A stretch of 20,210 nt of DNA, taken from assembly GCA_012719555.1 (NCBI GenBank), contig JAAYAE010000266.1, positions 1 to 20,210 of the forward strand, read 5' to 3'. Under the pieces are notes generated by a model. The model was not told the origin of the DNA. It worked only from the letters and a program-made list of their open reading frames with translations, and searched no databases. How positions within the stretch are numbered: position 1 is the stretch's first letter; each line of letters opens with the position of its first letter. Of the stretch, positions 5,934 through 13,397 are shown one piece after another. This DNA is from Acholeplasmataceae bacterium. GTDB lineage: Bacteria > Bacillota > Negativicutes > Acidaminococcales > Acidaminococcaceae. Made by a program: the position numbers and the translations under genes.

Positions 5934-7493
5934 ATGACAAATAGAGCACTTGCTTTAGCAGTAACTTTATCTTTGACAATGTCCACCACTGCTTTTGCGG
6001 CAGTGAATTATCATGGTGAAAAAATCAGTGATAATTACGGACCGGATTTTGTGGCGTCTCGTAGTACTACTGCTGCATACCCTGATGATCAAAAATCACC
6101 AATTGTGGCAAATAGTACAAAGCAGGCTGCAGCAACTAAAAAGACGGAAACAAACGCTGCTAAAAGTGGGGATACAGTTGCTCAAGCTGCGCTGCCTATT
6201 ACTTTGTATGGTGATCATGTTATTTATCACCAAGATACAGGTAATTTTACTGCTACAGGTAATGTGCGCATTTATCAAGGGAAACAGGAGCTTTACACAA
6301 CTTTGGTAGAAGGCAATATGAAGACAGGCGACGTGTACATGAAAAAGGGCGGTCGTTTGGTAGAGGGAGAAACTTCTACTGCAGGCCAATGGGCTCATTA
6401 TAATTTTATTAATAAGAACGGAGAAATAAAAAAACTCAGCGGAACTAGCGGTCCGGATATTTATCGTTCGGAAGAGGGAACTATCTATCCCGATAGAATA
6501 GAATTGCAACAAGGCGCCGTTACCACACGCTGCCCGGCAATACATCACTCTCCTTGCTTGGAAATCAGAGCAGGGAAAGTTGTTATTTATCCTGGGGATA
6601 AGCTAATTGCCTATGATGTGAAAGTATATATTAAAGGCAAACATATTTATTCCAGAGACCGTTTGATCAGCAAACTTTCGGAAAAAGAAAAACAGGGAGT
6701 CATTATGCCCCATATTGGTTATACAAGTAAGCATGGTATGGAGCTTGAATATAATTATGAACATGTTTTTAGTTCCAATGATACCGCCAATGCCGACATG
6801 AAATACTATACGAAAATTGGCTGGCGTCCTATGTATTCCTTTAATCATGAAACGAAAAATTTTTATGTCAAGGTAGAAAACGGCTATGACGAGGATAATG
6901 ACAACAATTGGATTAAGAAGCAGACAGATATTTTAATTGGTTATAAGAGCCATAAGTTTAGCAGTAAATTACCCTTAAATTACAGCATGTATTATGAACA
7001 TGGTTTGTGGAGTGATAACACACAAAAAAGCTGGCATACAGCCTACGGAGTTTTTATTAACCATGATCGTATTCATTTTGGCGGCGACAAAACTACCTTC
7101 TTGGATTTGGGTATCGGTCATAAATGGGTAAATGAAAGCTTAACAGATAATACCACAAGCACCATGTTATATAAGGTAACTTTGGGTAAAAAGTTTAAAT
7201 ATGGGTGGGATTCTTGGTTAGGATATTATTGGCAAAAAAATCAAGATGAAATTTTTAATTATGATGCTTCAGACATGGCAGAAGAAGTTCAATTTGGTTT
7301 GAAAAAGACCTTTGACGAGAATAACAACTTGGCTGTAATAACTCGTTATGATAAGTCAAATAGCAGCCTATACAATTATACTGTACGCTATACCCATAAT
7401 TTCTGTTGCTGGCGCTTAATTATTGAATATATTGATCAAAGATATAAGAATGATCATGAATGGAATATTAGGTATGATCTTGTACGCTGGTAA
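5934..7493 (+). CDS. lptD: LPS-assembly protein LptD-like (short form)
   Basis: A 519-residue outer-membrane protein that should place LPS in the outer leaflet together with LptE/LptA-type partners. Residues 1-22 are a signal peptide ending AFA-A. After a linker, an OstA/LptA-like beta-jellyroll (about 88-235) contains the TATGNVRIYQG motif. The LptD signature follows: TTRCP at C200, C208, then EIRAGKVVIYPGDK and KGKHIYSRDRLI. The barrel begins at about 258 (MPHIGYTSKHGMELEYNYEH, then YYTKIGWRP), and near the end has adjacent cysteines C491-C492 in FCCW, like the E. coli LptD C724-C725 pair. It ends in aromatic Trp. E. coli LptD is about 784 residues with a 26-strand barrel; here only about 260 residues remain for the barrel. 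An AGGAGA Shine-Dalgarno precedes the ATG. It is first in the LPS operon. Confidence 0.85.
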   Translation: MTNRALALAVTLSLTMSTTAFAAVNYHGEKISDNYGPDFVASRSTTAAYPDDQKSPIVANSTKQAAATKKTETNAAKSGDTVAQAALPITLYGDHVIYHQDTGNFTATGNVRIYQGKQELYTTLVEGNMKTGDVYMKKGGRLVEGETSTAGQWAHYNFINKNGEIKKLSGTSGPDIYRSEEGTIYPDRIELQQGAVTTRCPAIHHSPCLEIRAGKVVIYPGDKLIAYDVKVYIKGKHIYSRDRLISKLSEKEKQGVIMPHIGYTSKHGMELEYNYEHVFSSNDTANADMKYYTKIGWRPMYSFNHETKNFYVKVENGYDEDNDNNWIKKQTDILIGYKSHKFSSKLPLNYSMYYEHGLWSDNTQKSWHTAYGVFINHDRIHFGGDKTTFLDLGIGHKWVNESLTDNTTSTMLYKVTLGKKFKYGWDSWLGYYWQKNQDEIFNYDASDMAEEVQFGLKKTFDENNNLAVITRYDKSNSSLYNYTVRYTHNFCCWRLIIEYIDQRYKNDHEWNIRYDLVRW

Positions 7494-7551
7494 GAACAAA
7501 AACAGCAGGCTTTTGCTTGTAAGAGCCTTTGTGGTATAGGGAGGTCCTGTA

Positions 7552-8112
7552 GTGGATATTATTTTAACTCGCATGGAAGAGCATGTAAAAATAATGCAAA
7601 AAGTTATGAGCAGTAAAAAACTCATGAAAAATATTGCCCAAGGAGCGGCCATGATGAAAATTGCTTTGGCAGCCGGGCATAAGATTATGTTTTGCGGCAA
7701 TGGCGGCAGTGCCGCTGATTCTCAGCACTGGGCGGCAGAGATTGTGGGTCGGTTCCAAAAAGAACGAGAGGGAATGCCGGCTATTGCCTTAACTACAGAT
7801 ACCTCGATTATTACGGCTATTGCCAATGACTATGGATATAATAGAATTTTTTCCAGGCAGGTAGAAGCCTTAGGTAGAGAAGGCGACGTTCTAGTAGGAA
7901 TTTCTACTTCCGGTAATAGTGCTAATGTGATTGCGGCCATTGCGGAAGCTAAGGCTAGGGGTATTAAGACCATAGGTTTTACGGCAATAGGCGGTGGAGA
8001 AATGGCAGAGCTTTGTGACGTGTGCCTTGTTATTCCCACAAAAGTAACCGCTAGGGCTCAAGAAATTCATGAAGTTATAGGACATATCTTGTGTGAAATA
8101 GTGGAAATATAA
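7552..8112 (+). CDS. gmhA: Sedoheptulose-7-phosphate isomerase GmhA
   Basis: A 186-residue SIS-domain isomerase that converts sedoheptulose 7-phosphate to D-glycero-D-manno-heptose 7-phosphate, the first step of ADP-heptose synthesis in the cytoplasm. Visible motifs are CGNGGSAADSQHWAAEIVGRF (phosphosugar loop and catalytic Glu region, residues about 46-66), ISTSGNSANV in the SIS fold (about 121-130) and the C-terminal QEIHEVIGHILCE that carries the conserved His. Length matches the family. The start is GTG with GGGAGGT at 7540-7546 at good spacing. It lies 58 bases after the lptD-like gene with only a weak hairpin between, and 40 bases before hldE, so it belongs to the same operon. Confidence 0.95.
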   Translation: MDIILTRMEEHVKIMQKVMSSKKLMKNIAQGAAMMKIALAAGHKIMFCGNGGSAADSQHWAAEIVGRFQKEREGMPAIALTTDTSIITAIANDYGYNRIFSRQVEALGREGDVLVGISTSGNSANVIAAIAEAKARGIKTIGFTAIGGGEMAELCDVCLVIPTKVTARAQEIHEVIGHILCEIVEI

Positions 8113-8152
8113 AAGCGTATTCGCAAATATCTATTCTTTTCAGGAGGTCTGG

Positions 8153-9631
8153 ATGCATAATTCTCTTTGTGCTCAATTTCTAACGGAAAAAATAAAAAAA
8201 ATAAAAATTGCTGTTATTGGCGATGTGATGTTGGACAGATATTTTTATGGGGAAGTGAAGAGAATTTCTCCGGAAGCACCTGTACCTGTAAATCGAGTGC
8301 GTCGCATAACGTCTGTGTTAGGCGGGGCTGCTAATGTGGCAGCTAATTTAGCACATTTGGAATGTCAGGTTTTTGTGGGTGGGGTCACCGGTGATGATAA
8401 TAATCGCAAACGTTTGGAAAAGATGTTTGATGATATAGGCGTTAATTATACGGGCTTAGTTAAAACTCAAGAACGTTCCACTATTACAAAATTACGTATT
8501 GTAGGTGCTATGCAACAAATGCTGCGCTTGGATTTTGAGGAAATTGGCGATTTAGAACCGGTAGAAACAATGCAGTTAAATAGTTGGCTGGCTGATTTAC
8601 TGGATGAGGGCCTTGATGGCATTATTCTTTCGGACTATGCTAAGGGTGTGTGTTCAGATGATTTTTGTCAAAAGGTGATAAAGACTGCCAATGCTTATAA
8701 TGTGCCTATATTGGTAGATCCAAAAGGTGCAAACTGGGAAAAATATCGCGGCTGTACTTTCATTACTCCGAACCTAAAGGAAATGTGTGAAGCGGCAGGG
8801 AAAAAAATAGCTAACGAAGATTTGGCAGTGCAGACTGCAGCCACAAGTGCCAGGGAACAATATGACATAAAGAACGTGGTGGTAACTAGGTCAGAAAAAG
8901 GCATGTCTCTTATTGGTAAAGAAACTATAATACATGAGCCGGCTACGGCTATTGAAGTGTTTGATGTATCAGGTGCCGGTGATACGGTAGCAGCTACTCT
9001 TTTGGCGGCTGTAGCAGGGAAGCTGCCTCTTTTAGAAGCCGTTGATTTAGCAAATAAGGCGGCAGGCATTGTGGTTTCTAAGGTGGGGACATATCCTGTG
9101 CATCGAGAAGAACTACTGAAAGAAATTTTATCGGTAGATAGAAAATTGGGCAGTGGTTATAGGCCTCTATCTAGGACTGAGGCAGTGAGCTTGGCCAAAA
9201 TTTGGCGGGCAGCCGGCGAAAAAGTGGTTTTTACTAATGGTTGTTTTGACTTACTTCATGTAGGTCACGTAACTTATTTGGAAAAGGCGGCACAGTTAGG
9301 TAAACACCTAATTGTAGGAATTAATACAGATGCTTCCGTGCGTAAATTAAAGGGCTGCAATAGGCCTTTGGTGCACGAAAACGATAGAGCCAGAGTACTG
9401 GCAGCTTTGGGATGCGTAGACGCAGTAGTACTTTTCCCGGAGGAAACGCCTGCAGAGCTTATAGGAGAAATAAAACCTGATATTCTCGTTAAGGGCGGGG
9501 ACTACAAACCTGAAGAAGTAGCAGGCAGAGAAAGTGTTGGAGAAGTTAAGATTATTGAATTTGAAGAAGGTTATTCGACTACAAATTTGGTTGAACATAT
9601 CGCACAGCTGGCCAAGGAGGGGAAATTATGA
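8153..9631 (+). CDS. hldE: Bifunctional heptose 7-phosphate kinase / heptose 1-phosphate adenylyltransferase HldE
   Basis: A 492-residue two-domain enzyme. The N-terminal PfkB/ribokinase domain (about 15-325) makes heptose 1,7-bisphosphate; it shows GDVMLDRYFYGEVKRISPEAPVPV, LGGAANVAANL, and the catalytic anion-hole motif SGAGDTVAA near residue 275. The C-terminal cytidylyltransferase-fold domain (about 350-480) transfers AMP to heptose 1-phosphate; it shows FTNGCFDLLHVGHVTYLEKA with the HxGH signature, GINTDASVRKLKG, and GYSTTNLVE in place of the ISTS motif. Both domains look intact and length is typical for the fused form. A CAGGAGGT Shine-Dalgarno (8141-8148) precedes the ATG. The stop overlaps the start of hldD in ATGA. 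Confidence 0.96.
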   Translation: MHNSLCAQFLTEKIKKIKIAVIGDVMLDRYFYGEVKRISPEAPVPVNRVRRITSVLGGAANVAANLAHLECQVFVGGVTGDDNNRKRLEKMFDDIGVNYTGLVKTQERSTITKLRIVGAMQQMLRLDFEEIGDLEPVETMQLNSWLADLLDEGLDGIILSDYAKGVCSDDFCQKVIKTANAYNVPILVDPKGANWEKYRGCTFITPNLKEMCEAAGKKIANEDLAVQTAATSAREQYDIKNVVVTRSEKGMSLIGKETIIHEPATAIEVFDVSGAGDTVAATLLAAVAGKLPLLEAVDLANKAAGIVVSKVGTYPVHREELLKEILSVDRKLGSGYRPLSRTEAVSLAKIWRAAGEKVVFTNGCFDLLHVGHVTYLEKAAQLGKHLIVGINTDASVRKLKGCNRPLVHENDRARVLAALGCVDAVVLFPEETPAELIGEIKPDILVKGGDYKPEEVAGRESVGEVKIIEFEEGYSTTNLVEHIAQLAKEGKL

Positions 9632-10599
9632 TAATTGTAACCGGTGGTGCCGGGTTTATCGGCAGTAATATTGTTAAGGGCTTAAACGAGCGTGGACGAG
9701 ATGATATCCTTATAGTTGATAATTTGACGAGTATGATAAAGTTTAAAAACATTCAGGGTCTAAAGGCCTTAGACTATATGGACAAAGTTGACTTCATAGA
9801 GGCTATTAAAGCAGGGACCTTCGATAAAAAGAAAATAGACGTTATATTCCATGAGGGGGCTTGCTCCGATACTATGGAATATAATGGAAAATATATGATG
9901 GAAAATAATTTTACCTACACTAAAACTCTCATGGATTTTGCGTTGACCCACAAGATTCAATTCCTGTGGGCTTCTTCTGCGTCTACTTATGGTAGCGGTG
10001 CTCATGGTTTTACTGAGCAACCGGAGTGCGAGGAAGCTTTGAATGTGTATGCATTTTCTAACCTTTTTTTTGATAATTATGCCAGGCGTTATTTGAATGC
10101 CGCTGAAAGCCAATTGGTAGGACTACGCTATTTTAATGTGTATGGCCCTCAAGAAAATCATAAAGGTAAAATGGCTTCCATGGTTTTCCAGATGTTTAAT
10201 CAATGGAAGGCTGAAGGCAAGGTTAAGTTATTTGATGCTTATGATGATTACGGACCCGGAGAGCAGACTCGTGATTTTATCTATGTTAAGGATGTAGTTA
10301 AAGTAAATTTATTCTTTTGGGATCATCCGGAGCTCAAAGGTGTATATAATTGTGGTACCGGCCATGCTCATTCGTTTAATGATATGGCTAAGGCAGTCTT
10401 AAAGTTTTTTGGTAAAGGCGAGCTGTGCTATATTCCTTTTCCTGAAGTATTGAAAGGTAAGTATCAAAGCTTTACTCAAGCTGATGCAGGAAAGCTTTTA
10501 TCTGTGGGCTATGATGGAGGCTTTACGGATTTTGAGACAGCTATTATGGAATATTGCCAAGTATTGGCAAAAACTGAGGGATATTACACTAATCACTGA
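9628..10599 (+). CDS. hldD: ADP-L-glycero-D-manno-heptose 6-epimerase HldD, with YxxxN in place of YxxxK
   Basis: A 323-residue short-chain dehydrogenase/reductase-type epimerase that turns ADP-D-glycero- into ADP-L-glycero-D-manno-heptose. Motifs are the NADP-binding VTGGAGFIGSN at the N-terminus, FHEGACSDT (about 75-83), ASSASTYG (about 113-120), LRYFNVYGPQENHKGKMAS with K179 matching catalytic Lys178 of E. coli, RDFIYVKDV, and IPFPEVLKGKYQSFTQAD. The usual YxxxK reads Y141-A-F-S-N145, so the lysine matching E. coli Lys144 is Asn; the codon is AAC. Y141 and K179, the proposed acid/base pair, remain, so activity is plausible. The gene overlaps hldE by 4 bases (ATGA), with GGAGGGG upstream inside hldE, which indicates coupled translation. 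Confidence 0.95.
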   Translation: MIIVTGGAGFIGSNIVKGLNERGRDDILIVDNLTSMIKFKNIQGLKALDYMDKVDFIEAIKAGTFDKKKIDVIFHEGACSDTMEYNGKYMMENNFTYTKTLMDFALTHKIQFLWASSASTYGSGAHGFTEQPECEEALNVYAFSNLFFDNYARRYLNAAESQLVGLRYFNVYGPQENHKGKMASMVFQMFNQWKAEGKVKLFDAYDDYGPGEQTRDFIYVKDVVKVNLFFWDHPELKGVYNCGTGHAHSFNDMAKAVLKFFGKGELCYIPFPEVLKGKYQSFTQADAGKLLSVGYDGGFTDFETAIMEYCQVLAKTEGYYTNH

Positions 10600-10616
10600 G
10601 ACATTGGAGAATATTT

Positions 10617-11123
10617 ATGAAGCATAAGGCAGTATTTTTAGATCGAGATGGTGTTATTAACGTTGACAATGGGTATTTGTTCAGAATCGAAGAAATAGAA
10701 TGGGTAGAGGGAGCCAAAGAGGCTGTAGGCTATTTGACTAAAAATGGGTATGAAATTTTTGTTGTAACAAACCAAAGCGGTATAGCACGTGGCTATTACG
10801 ACCATGAAGATGTACATCAACTCCATGAATATATGAATAATGAGTTTGCTAAGGTTGGCGGGAAGGTGACTGAATTTTACTATTGCCCTCATCATCCCAC
10901 AAAAGGTACAATTCCTGAATATTCCGTTGAGTGTGAATGTAGAAAACCTAAACCGGGAATGTTATTAAAGGCTATTAAGCAATATGATATTGACCCTAAT
11001 AGGAGCTTTCTTATAGGGGACAAAGAAACCGATATAGAGGCTGCAGCGGCTGCCGGAGTGCAAGGCTATCTGTTTACCGAGGGTGGTAATTTGTTGACTT
11101 TTGTAAAAAAAATCTTAGAATAA
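10617..11123 (+). CDS. gmhB: D-glycero-beta-D-manno-heptose 1,7-bisphosphate 7-phosphatase GmhB
   Basis: A 168-residue HAD phosphatase that removes the 7-phosphate between the two HldE steps. It has the nucleophile motif FLDRDGV (D9 and D11), the second HAD motif VVTNQSG (T51), a zinc site formed by C90-P-H92 and C106-E-C108, the RKPKPGM lysine motif, and the acidic motif LIGDKETDIEAA at about 136-147. The zinc loop is typical of GmhB and separates it from plain histidinol-phosphatase-like HADs. The length is slightly short but complete. It starts 17 bases after hldD with a modest TGGAGA Shine-Dalgarno. The alpha/beta anomer preference cannot be read from sequence, but its place in an hldE/hldD cluster favours the LPS (beta) pathway. 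Confidence 0.94.
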   Translation: MKHKAVFLDRDGVINVDNGYLFRIEEIEWVEGAKEAVGYLTKNGYEIFVVTNQSGIARGYYDHEDVHQLHEYMNNEFAKVGGKVTEFYYCPHHPTKGTIPEYSVECECRKPKPGMLLKAIKQYDIDPNRSFLIGDKETDIEAAAAAGVQGYLFTEGGNLLTFVKKILE

Positions 11124-11175
11124 AATTTTTGGGATAGATGGTTTTCCCTGGGATTTGTCATAGGTGGTGAAAGTT

Positions 11176-12318
11176 TTGGAATACAAAAACATTTTAATTA
11201 TTAAAATGAGCTCCCTAGGAGATATCTTGCATACCTTACCTTTCGCAGCAGCGTTACGGCAACGCTATCCTGAGTCCAAAATATCTTGGTTGGTACATCC
11301 TCAATTTGCAGGGTTTGTCCCGGATCCACCACTTATTGATGAAGTGATTTATTTTGATAAGTCAGCTTTTACTAAAATGAGCTGGATAGAGCGGGTTAAT
11401 TTTGCAAAAACTTTTCGTCGGGAGCTACATGCTAAAAAGTTTGATTTGGTAATTGATTTGCAAGGACTGTTTAAAAGTGCTGTAGTGGCATTTTTAACAG
11501 GTACAAAGGATAAAATAGGCTACTGCCAGATGCGTGAGGGCAGTGGCTTTATTAGTAAGCCCATTTGTGGAGAGCATTATGGCGATCATGTCATAGAACG
11601 CTATTTGGATGTGGCTAGATATTTGGGAGCTAGGGTCAACGGCATCAATTTTCCCATGCCCGATTTAAAAACAGAAACAGCTAAAGTTCATACCTTGCTG
11701 GAAGAGTCAGGCATGAAATTTCTTCGCAAGCAAAAAAATTTGCAGGGCAAAATTGTTTGTGGCAGTGTTCAAGATAAGTTAAGTTTTCCTGTTTTTAATA
11801 ATCAGGAGCCTTTGGAGCCTTATCCTTATGTTGTTCTTGTTCCGGGGGCTAGATGGGAAACAAAGAAATGGCCACCTGAATATTTTGCTAAGTTAGCCGG
11901 TATGTTTATTGCTGACGGGCTGTATGTGGTGCTGGCGGGAAGCAAAGAGGATGAACGACAGGGAGAAGTAATTAAAGATTTAGCTAATTCCCCTAGGGAA
12001 ATAATAAATCTTGCAGGCAGAACATCTTTGCGTGAATTAGCCGCACTTATTAAGGAATGCCGTTTTTATGTTAGTGGAGACACAGGACCATTACACATTG
12101 CTGCAGCATTGCATAAACCTTTGGTGGCTATTTACGGACCGACCAGACCGGATAGAACGGGTCCTTATGGAAATAAAGAAGCTACAGTGCTTGTTGCTCC
12201 GGTAGAATGTGCCGGCTGTCTGAAAAAGCAATGCAATAATTGGTTTTGCATGCATAAGGTAACTCCTGAAATGGTTTATCAAACGTACAAAAATAAAATG
12301 GGGGCGCGTCATGGTTGA
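11176..12318 (+). CDS. waaC: Lipopolysaccharide heptosyltransferase I (WaaC-like, GT9)
   Basis: A GT9 glycosyltransferase of 380 residues from TTG 11176. AGGTGGTGA at 11162-11170, nearly the full anti-SD complement, sits at the right distance for this start; in-frame GTG codons at 11164 and 11167 fall inside that site and are less likely. It probably adds the first heptose from ADP-heptose to Kdo on lipid A. Visible features are IIKMSSLGDILHTLP (D16 matching the WaaC catalytic Asp), FDLVIDLQGLFKSA, KIGYCQMREGSG, VLVPGARWETKKWPPEYF starting the ADP-heptose binding domain, and SGDTGPLHIAAALHKP followed by AIYGPTRPDRTGPYG. A C-x2-C-x4-C-x4-C cluster lies near the C-terminus. The acceptor is inferred from similarity to WaaC rather than WaaF. 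The 3' end overlaps the next gene by 8 bases. Confidence 0.88.
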   Translation: MEYKNILIIKMSSLGDILHTLPFAAALRQRYPESKISWLVHPQFAGFVPDPPLIDEVIYFDKSAFTKMSWIERVNFAKTFRRELHAKKFDLVIDLQGLFKSAVVAFLTGTKDKIGYCQMREGSGFISKPICGEHYGDHVIERYLDVARYLGARVNGINFPMPDLKTETAKVHTLLEESGMKFLRKQKNLQGKIVCGSVQDKLSFPVFNNQEPLEPYPYVVLVPGARWETKKWPPEYFAKLAGMFIADGLYVVLAGSKEDERQGEVIKDLANSPREIINLAGRTSLRELAALIKECRFYVSGDTGPLHIAAALHKPLVAIYGPTRPDRTGPYGNKEATVLVAPVECAGCLKKQCNNWFCMHKVTPEMVYQTYKNKMGARHG

Positions 12319-13336
12319 GTTAGCAGGTAAAAAAATTATAGTTACCTTTCTGATGCATTTGGGTGACTTGACTTTGACTACGCCTTTTCTTCGGGTGCTG
12401 AGAAACGCGGCCCCTGGTTCCCATATAACTTATTTGGTGGATGGAAAACTCCAAGACGTTGTATTACACAATCCTAACATAGATGAAGTTTGGACTATAG
12501 ATAAAAAAGGGAAGGATAATAATCTGCTAGCTCTGTATTCTATGAGCAAAAGAATTTCAGCAGGTAAATTTGACCTTTTGATAAATTTACATCCTAATGA
12601 AAGATGCTCTTTTATTACGGCTTTTGCTCACGTACCTTGTAAAGTTGGTGCGGCACATTTTTTGTTTAGACCTTTTTTTCATCCTCATTTAAAACTTAAT
12701 CGTAAATTACATGCAGCAGATATGTATATTGATGTACTTGCCCGTTTGGGGGTTAAAGATTTAAAAAATAATGGCTTAGAAATTTTTCCGGGATATGAGG
12801 AAAAGCAAGTGTCAGAGGCTTTTTGGCGGCAACAGGGTTTAGATATAAATGATAAATTAATTGGCTTTAATATTGGTAGTGCTGTAGAAACAAAACGTTG
12901 GGCACCGGAACGTTTTGCCCAGGTGGCAGATATTTTAGCCACAGAAGGATATAAAACCGTATTCTTTGGGGGTTCCATGGATAAACCCATGGTGGAGGAG
13001 GCAGTTGCCTTCATGCGGTCTAAGCCAATTATTGCTACCGGCAAGTTTTCCATTGGTCAATTGGCGGCGGCGATGAGCCGTTGCAAGCTTATTATAACTA
13101 ATGACAGCGGCCCCATGCATGTGGCGATTAGTCAAAAAGTGCCAATTGTTGCTATGTATGGTCCCAGTAGTCCTGCTTTGTACGGACCTTATACTAAAAA
13201 AGCTACAATAGTTACGGCGATGCCTCCTTGTCAAGGGTGCGCTACCGGTATGAAGCATCATTGTGATGATATGCAGTGCATGGAGAGATTAAATGTTGCA
13301 CAAGTAATAGAGGCTGCACATAGGTGGTTAAAATGA
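12311..13336 (+). CDS. GT9 family glycosyltransferase (heptosyltransferase II/III-like)
   Basis: A 341-residue GT9 enzyme, likely adding a further heptose (or a related sugar) to the LPS core. The N-terminal domain has FLMHLGDLTLTTPFLRVLR and NIDEVWTID. The C-terminal nucleotide-sugar domain has NIGSAVETKRWAPERFAQVA, TNDSGPMHVAISQKVP and AMYGPSSPALYGPY. A C-x2-C-x7-C-x4-C cluster (PPCQGC then HHCDDMQC) closes the protein. The pattern is closer to WaaF/WaaQ than to WaaC, but acceptor and linkage cannot be decided, so I give no symbol. It starts 8 bases inside the WaaC-like gene with a GGGGGCG stretch as a possible ribosome site, so translation is probably coupled. It is the last gene of the LPS operon, just before the bidirectional terminator. 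Confidence 0.88.
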   Translation: MVELAGKKIIVTFLMHLGDLTLTTPFLRVLRNAAPGSHITYLVDGKLQDVVLHNPNIDEVWTIDKKGKDNNLLALYSMSKRISAGKFDLLINLHPNERCSFITAFAHVPCKVGAAHFLFRPFFHPHLKLNRKLHAADMYIDVLARLGVKDLKNNGLEIFPGYEEKQVSEAFWRQQGLDINDKLIGFNIGSAVETKRWAPERFAQVADILATEGYKTVFFGGSMDKPMVEEAVAFMRSKPIIATGKFSIGQLAAAMSRCKLIITNDSGPMHVAISQKVPIVAMYGPSSPALYGPYTKKATIVTAMPPCQGCATGMKHHCDDMQCMERLNVAQVIEAAHRWLK

Positions 13337-13351
13337 AATAAGAAAAATAAA

Positions 13352-13390
13352 AAAGCGCTATTTATCATGAATAATGATAAATAGCGCTTT
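13352..13390. terminator. Bidirectional terminator between convergent LPS and haem operons
   Basis: A perfect 17-bp inverted repeat (13352-13368 with 13374-13390) around a 5-base GAATA loop. T-rich runs follow the stem on both strands. It sits 16 bases after the last LPS gene stop and 8 bases from the hemL stop, so it should end both operons. Confidence 0.92.
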
Positions 13391-13397
13391 CTTTATT

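Noticed and set aside
6096..6548. Open frame of 150 codons on the minus strand within the lptD-like gene
   Set aside because: It overlaps the recognisable OstA-like domain, has Cys/Leu/Ser-rich nonsense composition, and has no Shine-Dalgarno or promoter.
7501..7530. Possible terminator between the lptD-like gene and gmhA
   Set aside because: Only weak 5-bp stems (CAGGC/GCTTG with a wobble pair, or AGGCT/AGCCT with a 12-base loop) and no T tract; read-through into gmhA is expected.
11124..11175. Hairpin with GGGA/TCCC between gmhB and the WaaC-like gene
   Set aside because: The stem is only about 4-5 bp, with no T tract after it; more likely chance.
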